From Ectocarpus siliculosus (Eukaryota; Sar; Phaeophyceae; Ectocarpales; Ectocarpaceae), in assembly GCA_000310025.1 (NCBI GenBank), contig FN649757.1:383005-447004 (forward strand): a stretch of 64,000 nt of DNA, written 5' to 3'. The translations under genes and the position numbers were made by a program. This document shows, piece after piece, positions 11,410-22,500 of the stretch (within the stretch, counting starts at the first letter, position 1; every line of letters starts with the position of its first letter). The notes under the pieces were generated by a model that was not told the origin of the DNA, made no database searches, and saw nothing but the letters and a program-made list of their open reading frames with translations.

Positions 11410-12546
11410 TCATGGTGGCGCTGTACCGCAGTAACTTGTCCCTCCTTTTCTTTGCAACAGATCACACACTCCCTGCTCCCCCCCTTCGCTAACCTTTCTC
11501 TCTGGCACTCTCTTCTTTTCCGGGCATTTCGGGGAAGGTGAACACGTAAACACAGGAATGCAAGGAGGGGGCGGGTGTACTCGTGAAAACGCACAATGCC
11601 GTGGATAAGTACGTAGTCTACAATAATGTCGGGCGGCCTCGGGCCGCCTTCGTCGATCGCGCCGCCGTCGCTCCGTCGATCGTCGCCGTCGATCGCCCTT
11701 GCCTACAACCATAGTCGTTAGATCGTTGACTTTGCATCCTGCAATGCCGGGACGGAGCGATTTGCCACGTTTTTGCCGGCCCGGGCTACGTTTCGCAAGG
11801 AAGAACCAGAAGGTGATCATCATCCTTGCGTGTGCTGTGCCAAACCAGATACATATGCCATGGGTTGATTGGGCATCCCGGCCAACCAAACGTTTCACAT
11901 TCGGCGTGCACGATTGAAAACCCGCAAATGTGCGGGAAGGCGGCAGTAATGTAATTCTAGGGTTTCTAGGGTTAAGGATTGCCCCCCCGCCCCCCAATGG
12001 GGCTGGGGGCCAACATCCAGGACGGATGGTGGTGAGTGTCCGGGAGGAAGGAAAGAAGAAGGAGAGGATTTTGTAGGGGCGGGAAGAAGGGACGGTGTTG
12101 GGAGAGGCAAGGAAGTGGGAAGAATTTCGGCACTCGACGAGCGCGCGGTCCCGTCGGGGGTGAAAGGGACATGTCAGTCCGTAGTCTCGTCTGTCGGAAT
12201 CGAAAAGCCGAAAAATCGAGGTATACATTATGTACATATCGATGGAGAAGGCCGACGAGGAAGGTACGAAGAGAGGAGATAGCACCCCACGTTCGAAGCC
12301 GGTGTGAAAACCGCGGCAAGGAAGGAGTGCGAAGGAGAAACAGAAAAAAGGAGACGTCGACGTTTGCGTCGTGGAACGATCCTTCCGTATAACACAGGTA
12401 CTCACCAATGCAAGACGGGGAGGTAAAATACCCATCGTGAAAGTCAGAGCGCAGGTCATAACCCCATATGACTCATGCGCGGAGAAGTTACCACGGAGAC
12501 TTATCAACAAGAAGTTTGAAGGCCGGCTAAGAAGGTTTGAGGACAC
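11410..12546 (-). CDS. Unassigned 378-codon open frame, possibly spurious
   Basis: This is the longest uninterrupted frame in the window. I recognise no domain. The product is Ser/Pro/Arg-rich and includes an arginine run (RRRRSTERRRRDRRRR) encoded by a gtcgatcg-type repeat near 11640-11700. Other parts come from a strongly purine/pyrimidine-skewed stretch (about 12.0-12.4 kb), where stop codons are rare on the pyrimidine-rich strand. That skew alone could create a long frame. It does not resemble the four regulators, has no paralogue in the window and lacks a recognised signal peptide. Confidence 0.2.
   Translation of the reverse strand: MSSNLLSRPSNFLLISLRGNFSAHESYGVMTCALTFTMGILPPRLALVSTCVIRKDRSTTQTSTSPFFCFSFALLPCRGFHTGFERGVLSPLFVPSSSAFSIDMYIMYTSIFRLFDSDRRDYGLTCPFHPRRDRALVECRNSSHFLASPNTVPSSRPYKILSFFFPSSRTLTTIRPGCWPPAPLGGGGAILNPRNPRITLLPPSRTFAGFQSCTPNVKRLVGRDAQSTHGICIWFGTAHARMMITFWFFLAKRSPGRQKRGKSLRPGIAGCKVNDLTTMVVGKGDRRRRSTERRRRDRRRRPEAARHYCRLRTYPRHCAFSRVHPPPPCIPVFTCSPSPKCPEKKRVPERKVSEGGEQGVCDLLQRKGGTSYCGTAPP
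11632..11648. repeat. Short perfect hairpin
   Basis: GGCGGCC, then TCG, then GGCCGCC gives a 7-bp GC-only stem with a 3-nt loop. It is followed by imperfect gtcgatcg repeats to 11700. It is not followed by a T-run and sits in intergenic DNA, so I do not call it a terminator. Confidence 0.6.
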
Positions 12547-12961
12547 AAATACTTTAGCGACGATGGCAAGCGTAACGTCAAAACTTCACAAGAAGAAAAG
12601 TGCACACAAAAAAAGAAAATGCCGGATGCCGACCTATGGCTCTCTCGGAATGAAGGGATTCCCACAGTTTCCAACAGGTAATCCACAAGTAAGTACGGAC
12701 ATATGAAGGTACTGGGTAGAGAGAGATCGGAACGGTTTTTAATGTGAAGACACAACAATAACAACAATGATGAAGGTCGACCCGTCCTGCGTCGTTCGGT
12801 GTAAAATGATAAATGCGAAAGATGGACTGCGTAGAGATCCAGCGGTCTCTTTCGGCAGTGGCAAAGAAATATGTAACCACATGTAACAAAAAAAAAAAGG
12901 TGAGCGGGATACTGTAGGAAATAGAACACCGCCTTCTCTGTTGTTGCAGGCAGGTTTGCTT

Positions 12962-13585
12962 CCACAACCCGGGAACCCAACCCACTCTTGTATTTCGGCC
13001 TACAAGACTCCAATCGACGCAAGCACCGGTAGGAGAGCGCGTGGCAGATGCCGTGACAACACAACTCCACTCTCCTACGACATCTATGTACAGTAGTACT
13101 GCGGTCGTTGTAGCACCATGTGGAAGATCTCCGAGGGGTCCTCCTGCGATGTAACGACAACATGGCGAGAGCTCTACGTGTACCTCTCGTCGACACATGT
13201 GGCAGCCGCACGACACATCAACGGATGTTTGCATCGCATTGTACTATGGTTCGCCGTGACAGGAAGTATCCCATCCAGTTAGGTCGTTGCCGTAGTACGC
13301 GGACGTCGTTCGCCGTCTAGTCCTTACTGCTGTAGCTAAAACACAGCAGTAATCGACCTATGCATGCATTTTTTTGCTCTGGTCCACTTTTGCCCCACAA
13401 CCCGATAATCTCACGGCTGTATCTCAACCTACAAGACTCCAATCAACAAACCAGCACTGGCAGAAGTGCGTGGAAGATGCTGTGACAGCACAACTAAGTC
13501 GACACTCATACGACTTCTTTGTACAGGCGACGTCTGGTCCATACTGCTGTAGAAACACAAAAATCGAGCCATCTTTTTTTTTTTC
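12962..13585. repeat. Degenerate direct duplication (two units about 430 bp apart)
   Basis: The segment 12962-13110 (ccacaaccc...cctacaagactccaatc...gtgacaacacaact) recurs in diverged form at 13394-13540. The two 'tactgctgta' continuations are at about 13325 and 13540, each leading into a T-run. The first unit therefore carries about 200 extra bases (about 13110-13325). I see no coding potential. Confidence 0.55.
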
Positions 13586-13702
13586 CATACAAATAACAAG
13601 AAATGTATCACGTCACGACGGCCATCCTGTGAGTACATAGATAACATGATACTGTTGGAACGCGCTTGGTGATGGGGAAGCCGTGTTGCAGCATACCGCC
13701 AA

Positions 13703-15043
13703 GTGACCGGCCAAAAGACTGTGCATGGTGGGGTTGGCCGATCAGCGAGAGACTCCAGGGATAATCGAGTCTATTCCTTCAGTACTGATATCTGTCACAA
13801 CAAGCTGCCAGTATTCTCTTCTCTGTCGTTTTCCCAAAGAGTATTTGAACAGAGCAAAGGGTATTCCGATATTGGTGTTTTTGGGCGCCAAGAGAGTCCT
13901 CCTTTATCGCGTTTTTTTTGCGCCTACACACGGAGAGGTGGTCGGAAATCGGCGCGATTTGTCACCAAGATTGAAAGCAACGCTGCTGAGGAAATAGCTG
14001 TGCTCGAAGTCGCATCCCAAGTGACTGATTTTCTGCAGCTGTTTCCACCAATAATTGAATTATGTTGAGCGAAGGTCCGGTCATGCGCTCAGAGACCGAC
14101 CAAAACATCTTCCATACCAATGTTGACACAAAGGCTCGCATCACTGTCGTCACCACACTTGAGGATGAAAAGCCTCGTGTGGGTGCCTATTGTAGTTCGC
14201 ACCTCCAGCTTGCGCGTGGTGCATATGGCGTGTCTACTGTCGCTCTCCTGCTTTGGCGGCCACGTCTCCTCCGCGCAGCGATACCGCCTCGTCTCGGTTC
14301 TGCTGAGTCTCGATTTGGCGTCTTTATGGGTTCCACAATACTAGCGGTAACACGACGTACACGTGTGTATTTGTGGTAAACGCCGCAAATGAATTGGTAC
14401 CTCCTGTATGCCTGGTGGGTGCTTCCTCCGATGAATGTTACGTTGGTCGAATAAATCGTCTTTGGGACTGACCTTTCTTGTTGCCGAGGTCAGTGATATC
14501 AGTGAACAGGCTCACGGTAGGAGTAAAGGTACGACTGTATCCGAAGAGAGTCCCGTGCTTTTGAAGTTGATGATGCAGGGGAAAGGAACCCCAGTCAGTA
14601 TGAAGGAAACGAGGAGAAAGGAGGTCATCAAGCGCGTATAGAACAGTATGCTGAACGAACGTGAACTCCGCACTGCAGGCGATGTTTCTGAAGGATTAGA
14701 AACGTCGGGAAAAGACGGAGGAATAGACAATCCGAGAAATCGTAGAACGAGCGAGAGGCCGAGGAAGAATCGCAGGAACGAAAACATCTCCATTAGGAAC
14801 GTGCCCAATGGAGATAAGACAAATCTAACAGAGGGTATTCAACGCAGGGTAATGGTGCTATTAGTAGCACCAGAGCACATTTCACCAGGAACACTACTTG
14901 ATGACGTTGCGTCTTCTCCGTCAGCGTTCCGAATCTTGAGACCAAACCTGTCGTCCAATCTCCCCTGCCCCGGAGAGTTCGGAAAAACTTGTCCAATGTT
15001 TTCCCGCTCCAAGACCGACGTTAGCTTGGTCGATGCTAGCTGA
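13703..15043 (+). other. Cluster of unassigned ORFs
   Basis: Plus-strand frames at 13703-14068, 13725-13997, 14062-14379, 14120-14344 and 14648-15043 overlap each other in different frames, and a minus-strand frame covers 14512-14808. I recognise none of them. The 13725-13997 product has an ordinary mixed composition with hydrophobic stretches (IPSVLISVTTS; GIPILVFLGAK). The 14648-15043 product is rich in R, N and E. There is no paralogous copy in the window to test for coding constraint. They could be fragments of a decayed gene or mobile element. Confidence 0.2.
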
Positions 15044-15194
15044 AGAAGCGCGCTTACACGTACACACCTTCCCGTACTAAATATGACAATTTACCAGCTG
15101 ACGCTAACGCATATATATCCTGGAATATACCATATCCCAACGTTTGGTGCACCCCCCCCGCCTTGCACGACTTCCCTGGGCGAACGGCCAAACT

Positions 15195-15395
15195 TGGGAG
15201 AACAACCGCCCGGGATCGTCGTGTATGGACCTTTTGTTTGGTACGCAATACACAGGGAAGCAAGTCGTCGCAGTGAGTCCTGCACTCTACGGATGCGCCA
15301 GAAGTTCGTCGGATTTTGCGGGGAAATACGTCGTGACGTTATAACGCCCCGAGGTTCAGGAAGGGAACCAAATTCCTGTACTGAACCAATGGGGT
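15195..15395 (-). promoter_or_regulatory. Orphan copy of the gene A/C upstream block
   Basis: The words match the gene A block in the same order and orientation: accgcccgggatcgtcgtgt, then ttttgcggggaaatacg, then cgtcgtgacgttataacg, then gaggttcagg...gggaacc. The CRE palindrome is degraded here (TGACGTTA). No zinc-cluster exon follows to its left before the gene A promoter itself. This looks like the remnant of a lost gene copy or a transposed promoter fragment. Confidence 0.5.
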
Positions 15396-16588
15396 AGGAG
15401 TTGGCGGAATGCCGAGTACATCTGTTGCGGCGCCCTTGTGTTCCTACACATGAGGTATTCAAGTCCGAGCATGTTTAAAAGTTGAAACAGGGGCACACCG
15501 CACAGGGTCCACGTGAGCAAGTATTTTTCCTCCCCGGGAATCATGTCAATTGCGAACATACGGCAGTACAAGAGTCAGCAGATGTCTTCGGCGTGGACCA
15601 ATAGAAAATACTCATCCTAGGCTGGCGATACATCCAATATGGGTGGGGGGGGGCACGCGTAGAATAATAGTTATTCTAGCTGGTGCCTATTATTGTTGTC
15701 CAGCTCTGGACTCAAATGTGAATTGAGCGGAGTATCTCTCCTTTTCCTCAGGGTCCTGGCTCGCTGTGTAGAGACCTGTCCTCACAACACGGAGGAAAGA
15801 GGAACACAGTACCGTGGCAGCTTGATCCTGCTCGTCAGGCAAATAGACTCTCCGTCCGTTTTCACATCTGTCTACCCGCTGTTAACATTGGGCCACACTC
15901 ATGGGGCGTTCAGAAGAATTCAACCGATCTGTGTCCCAAGTCATGACAAAGAGAAGCTATTTAAAGCTTGTTCTGCCGGCAGACTTTGGACTCCTCCGTT
16001 GTTTTCCACCGTATTTCTCAGTGTCTCCTATGTAGAGCTCCATGGGGTGCTTGTCGCGTCCTCACACATAGCTGCGAGGTTTTCCATAGCACCTATCGGA
16101 CCATGCACGCTTGGAGGGATGCGCTTCCCTTCGTGGTCCAGTTGTTTTCGTCATCTGCTACCGTTGTAATACACGGTGACACGAGCTTCCGTGGTACGAA
16201 CGTTGGAGTAGAGCTCCTGACACTCGCAACCGCGAGTTTTCGCGGCCTGCCTTGGGTAGAGCGCGGGCTAAGCACATAGTACGATCGACGGACGTGTTGT
16301 CGAAGGCGAATGCTGGATAGTCTGTTACGCCAGCGCGCAGTCCTAAGAATAATGGGACGTGGCACGATCGATTCCGGCAAAGAGCTGCATTGCACTTCTA
16401 TTTCCGCGAACATGCTGATGCTGCCTCCAAGAAAGGCTACCCTTGGCATCAGAGGCCGAACAACAAACAACTGTGGTACATAGTGTCTACAGACGGGGTA
16501 AACGTCAAGTTCAAGACACCCTTGTGCACACGCCCTCAACAGTCAAACTGCATCACGGTTTAGCCCGAGCAACCAAACCTCAGCAACG

Positions 16589-19500
16589 TCAAATCACCGG
16601 ATGCTTCTCGTCAGTTGCACCCAACATAGAATCCAGCCTGTCTGCTGCGGCAACAGCATCATCCTCGGTATCCTCTGGGGCCCAATCCACCTGTCTCAAC
16701 CCCGGCCATGTCGAGGACCTATCGGGAACTGGAGCCACCCAGCCAGAAGAGATGCCCCCATCATACCCCTCGACTGCACGGCCGAAACGTTGTGCGCCTC
16801 CCCCGCCCGGCTCACGGCGGATGTGTGAACTATACGAGATCGGTCCGACAGGTGGGCTCATCTGCGGCGCAGGCTCTTGGTTCAATCCCATCGAGCCGAT
16901 CATGTATTCGGGAGCAACGCCCGCCGACGCGATACTGCGATCGTGTTCCTCGTCGACAACCTGCAGATTCTCTTCTGTGCAAGTAGTCCGTTGCAAGCCG
17001 GTGCCGTTGCCAGTACCGTCATGTTCGGTAGGGAAATCGCTCACGGCTTGACTCGCGATGATGCCCTCAGTTAACCTGCAAACAACACATTGATGACGTA
17101 GTGGGAGCCAGCATGGCCGACGTTTGAATTCTGTATCCGCAAACTGGGGTTGGTCTTGGCATGGAGCGCACGCCAAAGTCCTCGTCCACCGCTCAACAAA
17201 ACGCATTGCCGCGATTTGAGCGCAAAGTTCTTTGCCGAATCGTTTCAACTATCAAAGAACATGGTCTTGCGGCTCAGTTTCCGAGTGGACGGATGGGCTC
17301 TGCTTCCCTTGGGTTTTGAAGGGCTTCCGTTGCTCTATTGGTCTGTCTTGACCGTGTCGTCTCGAACGTGACGACCTTCCTGCTGTTTTATAAATATTTC
17401 GTTTGTTGGTCACTTTGAGATTCGTTGTGACCGCGGGAAATAGTTTCGTTTCATTTCAAGAGTAGGAGATCAGAGGTGCTGGGTGCCGTCAACTATTGTA
17501 ATTATGAAGCTTCAAGAACGTTAACTACACCATACGGCGTGGAGTTCCGCACCAAATGCAAGGCTCGAAATATTGAGTTCCCTCGCCGGTTACCCCCGCA
17601 CGGCTTCTGAGCGCGTGTACAGGCACCTAGGTTGTGTTGTGTGTTTCGCCTTACCAATAGTAGTGCCTTGTGGTGGCCTACAAGTTGGTCCTCTCCGAAA
17701 CGGCAGTATGTATATGGCATCGACTACCCACGTCACGCATGCCTGGTTGCATTCGGGCATGCGCGGTATCGTACCGACGAACCTCCTGCGTGCCCGTGGG
17801 AATAAAGCGTGAAAGACGACTCGTTGCCGCAGGAGAAAGGGGTGCCGAAGAACCAAGAACATCGGAATGATACATGGTACACATAACAAACACATAACGG
17901 TTGACCTAGGGCATTGTTTTCCGATCGTTGTTCGAACTTCGTACGGGTGGTTCTCCTCGCGAAAACGAACCAAGAGGACCCGCCCGATCCAGTCATCTGA
18001 CACCGCCTCTGTCGATTTAGCATACAAGTATTTTGAGTATGGAAAACGTTACGGACCGGCGTGTCCCGTAAGCTTTTTTGAGTCTGCGGAAATCGTTGGC
18101 ACCAACAGTATGCACCACCGAAATGACCAAGATTTCGTCCGTTAATCGAGGACGTGGGAGCAATAAGAACAAAACAATCGAAATGCCATCGTTCGTTGTT
18201 TCCCCTGTGGCCAGGGTGCGTATGCCTGTTCTCAAAATTCGACAAGCCACCTCTATTTCTAAAATCAGTTTGCCTTCGCGCTGGGCAAGTGTCATAGACC
18301 AACCGCTGTGCATGTGACACTGCAGGATATCCACACACCCCACACACCTGGAATGGACATCATCGCAGAATCCAGATACCCTCTGCGACTGCTGCAAAGG
18401 TGGCGCTGGCAGAGAGGCAGGGGGGCGAGACGAATTGTAGACCTCCTGCAACCGGTTGTACAGGCCGCGAGCTCTGGAATCGTCGATGGCTGCGAGGGCC
18501 GCCAGGATGCCGTGCGCCACGTGAGACCTTTACATGGCGGGAGGTACGAGGTACGGGAGGTTGCAAAAACAGAAGACTTGTGTCGTATCGTACACGGTTG
18601 TACTACAACTCCAAACGCCGGAATTACCTATTTGGGTAGTCCCACAGAATCAGCAGTCGACCTCGTTGCAGCGAAGAGCCACTCAAATCTTCACATTGAA
18701 CAACATCTTCTGACTTGTTAGCACTCCTTGTTGTGATATCTCGCCACAGCGGATCGCCGCTAGCGTATCAACGTCATCGTTCGTGATGTCATGCGATCGG
18801 CTTACCATTGTGTCATGCAGCGACACACGCCAGGGTACCGCTCGAATACCTCGACGCAATGCCTTAGCTTTTCCAGAGCTTGGACACCTTCCCCTTTTGC
18901 TGCCTTTTGAAATGCCAGGATCCTGTCAGACACGCCACGTGTCATTGTAGAGATTACGAAACCAACATGTAGGTCATCATTGGATGCTAGTACAAATTCT
19001 CCACTACACGAAGTTCTTCACATGGCTAAGTGCAAATATTTTGTAGTGCTCATAGGTCAACGGAGCCAGAGCAATAAAAACCCAAACAGTGCAGCACCGT
19101 TTGTTTTCCACAGTTGGGAGCACGTCGGTCAGGATTGCTTACATGTTGATTAGGAGGCCGCCGATGCCCTTGCGAATGTTTGGTCTGTTCGACATGCAGG
19201 TGAAGGCCGGTCAGGAAGGGAAAAGGGAAAACATGGCGAGAATGGCACGTGTAAGCATATGCAGGATCTCCATGCTGACACGATCGTAGTGCGGGAAGAG
19301 GGTTCACCCAACCAAAGGAGCTACAGAACCCTAGCCTGTACATGCGTCGTCATGGACATTGAGATATCGCACGACGCTCGTACACAATCCGCCAAGCAAA
19401 ATGTGCTCACCGATCGGCTGCATCTTGAAGGTGTTCGAAGTCGATGAGGCCATCTTTAAACCCAGTCACCATAGCCTCTGACACCTCTTCCGCCCTGGGG

Positions 19501-22500
19501 GCGTTGCCGTGCAGGCTAGAACCGCTAACGTCCGCCTCGCAAGGGTCGCCATCGGTCGAGTGTCTGCGAGTCGCACTCTTTTTGCGAGCCATCGTGATGA
19601 CACGTCGATCGAACGCCGTAAGCGACTGCGCAACATACGGAAATATGTCCTCTTCGGTTACAACTCGGTTGATCTGGATCAGGAGCAGGAGAAGAGCGTA
19701 GAAGGGGCAGTTTTCGTAACCATGCACGGACGTACTGCATCGCCATAGCCCTCGACTCGGAGAGTCCATCGATCAAAATCAAATGCCGAGCGAAACCAAA
19801 CACGTCGAAGTACTTTCGGAGTGCCACGGCACATCTTCTGTACCATGTTGTGTTGGTCCATATCTTTGCTGCTGCGCGGGAGTAGTTTATGCAAGAGCAC
19901 CTACTGATATGTATTTTCCGACTCGCTGGTGCCATACACCTGGTGGCCGTCGCGGATACATCGAAATTTGCGAGAGTTAAGAAACGGCTTCCCACGTCGC
20001 TGCACCAATCAAACGTGCTCGCACGAGATACCGCAGTAGGGCTTCGTCAAGTGTTCGCCGGGGTCAATCTCTCTTGGTCGGCGGCATTTGGGAGCTTGCC
20101 TCGGCTCATTTGGTGAAGCTTTTCGAAGGTATGGTCAATACGCCAATCAGGTACGGACGCTCTAAGGAGCTCGCGCTCTTGCCATCCCAAGCACAGAGTG
20201 TCGTCTGGGTGAAGCAGGACACACCTGCGGAGAATGTTGACTTCGGGCGGCCAGCGAGTCGATGTCCGCAGCGTCTACAATCCCAGAGTACACCATGACG
20301 GCCTCCCGGTATTGGACAATCTCGGCGAATCCCTGGTCAAGGTACAAGCACATGAGGAATCAGCCGGTACACACTGCTGCAGGACAAGCATGGTCTGAGA
20401 AGGACATAGCGCCACGCTTTTCTGGCGATTAAAACAATGCGGGCGTGATCGGACGGCTGACGAGTGGCATGAAGAACAGTGAAGAGGCAGCCGCGCGACG
20501 CTAGCCCCCTGGTGGAGACACAAACGTCTGCACGAACCGGTGTCCACAAGAACCCGATTCTGCTGCTACAACGCGCATCACCCTCCTATGCCCCCCTCCC
20601 ATGGGTACCACACACATGCTTCCGGGGATGATCTCACCCGAAGGCCTTGCTAGTATCGTCCAAAGTGTTTGCGCCACTGGTGGTTTGATGCGTAGGGGAC
20701 AGTGACAACAGGGCGAAGGACGACACCTGCACCAACTCGAACTCCATTTTTGAAAGTGCGATGACTTCAGCCTACTGTACGCACAACAACATATCCTGCC
20801 CCAATCAACATCGCAGCCAACAGTTGCGCACCTTACGCCCACACTTGCGTCGGCCTCGGCCTATCGTCACCTTTCAGGGCGGCTGAAAGTTTTACCCTCG
20901 GCAGCCCTGGTACCTTTTTGTGACGTTCTGAAATGTCCTTCGTGTCGAACACGCTCCCGATCGCACCAATCGGCTTCGAGTAGCCTCATTCGATCAAAAA
21001 CCGGCACTACGCACGCTGAGTGGATGGGACTATCGACTGCTGTTGGATCGTGAGGTATTACCCTAAAACGTGTGGGCCCGTTGCGTGCCGCGGTGAACTG
21101 AGCCCCTCGCGTATCCCCCGATCGGGGCTGACCACCGCCTGCTACCACAAGCGTAAGAGTGACCACTGTTTGCGCTCACGCGCCGCCTACGAATACCACG
21201 GCAAACACGAATAGCTAAACAATCTCACCATACCCACTACAGCAGTGCAGTAGGCAACATGCAGTGGCTCTCTGCATGGCAAATCCCAAAACTGCCTTGT
21301 TGCTGCTGGTGCTGATACTACGTAACCGGTGTTGTCGTACAGGAAGCTATTGGAATTGGGCTTTCGACCTTTCCTGTGTCAGTGGTCTTCGGGAACAGAG
21401 CAGTCGTCGATGCCTTAGAACCAGATTGCCAGGCAGGGAAGGAGCCCTAGATTTTGCTGTAGTCCAACAAAAAGCAATGCGTCACACTCACCGCAGGCAA
21501 GACGTCAGTCGACCCTTGCTCGATGGATGCAACCAAAAAGGAGCCCGAAAGCTTCAGGTACTCTAGAAACTGCACCTGAAGCACAGACATTCATACGTTC
21601 CGCGCGACGACAAGATGTGGGTTGGTCAAGTGACGATATACCGTGGGAGGGACCATTTCCAACCTGTGAGGTGTTCTTGACAACGGAAAAAATAGGGTGG
21701 CTACACCACCATTCGACGGGCAAGACAAGCTGTCGCATGTGTGCACACGCGGGCACAATGATCAAGGGTGGCCGCACCTTACACCAGAATCAAGCTCACC
21801 GTGTCTCCCATGAAACCGTAGAAGTATCCCAGGATCGCCCACGCCCTGAATTGATGTTGACGCGAGAACAGGACAGGAGATGGGCGGCAGCGTGAGGGGT
21901 CGAATGGGAAGGACTATCGTGTACATGAACGATTTCACAGCTTGGACTGTGAAATCGGTATAGGGGGCAAGGCACTGTGTGTGGCATACGGTACTCTTTA
22001 ATTCACCTGACAGGGAAATAACATTGTGCCGGCAGCCATGGTTGTGCAATGATGAACGTGACCAAAAAAGCGAACAGAGCGCGAACGATCAACCCCGACA
22101 TAAACGTGACACGCGATACATATGGCGACACTAGGCATGGATCGCGGTACAGAGTGCCCTCGTGTGTTATTTTTCCGCAGAACTCACTTGGCCACCTCGG
22201 CATCCACAGGACCAGTGTAAGCGTCCAGTGCGTCTCTTGCCAGTCGGGAGTAGTTCGCGACCTTCAACGACGTATTATGGGGTTGTTGCAATGGGAGGGC
22301 AATGGTTCGACTGCTCGAAATCATATCGGTCGGTCGCTGCACGCAACTATCAGCGGTGGTACCAAGCAAGGATGAGGAACAACGGTGCTTCTGCTCGTAC
22401 ACGGTAGGCCACGACAAGCACGCCACAAATTCTCACCGATTCAACAGGGCTTCCCTTCACAAGAGCCCCCACACCAACTGCACACCAAAATGTGCAAGCG

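Larger units (their letters stand above)
10601..16588. other. Intergenic A-B: repeats and unassigned ORFs
   Basis: I see no recognisable gene family in this stretch. It holds a palindrome-rich GC segment (11100-11250), a long open frame of unclear reality (11410-12546), a degenerate direct duplication (12962-13585) and several unrelated ORFs between 13.7 and 15.05 kb. It also holds an orphan copy of the gene A/C upstream block (15195-15395). The stretch 15.6-16.59 kb is gene B 3' flank; part of it (about 16.36-16.51 kb) matches the 3' flank of A. Confidence 0.4.

Noticed and set aside
20225-20380. Calling gene B a pseudogene because of a 4-bp deletion near exon 8
   Set aside because: With the acceptor shared by all four copies (CAG/GGATTC) the deletion falls in the intron. 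The summed exons of B (1965 nt) stay in one open frame.
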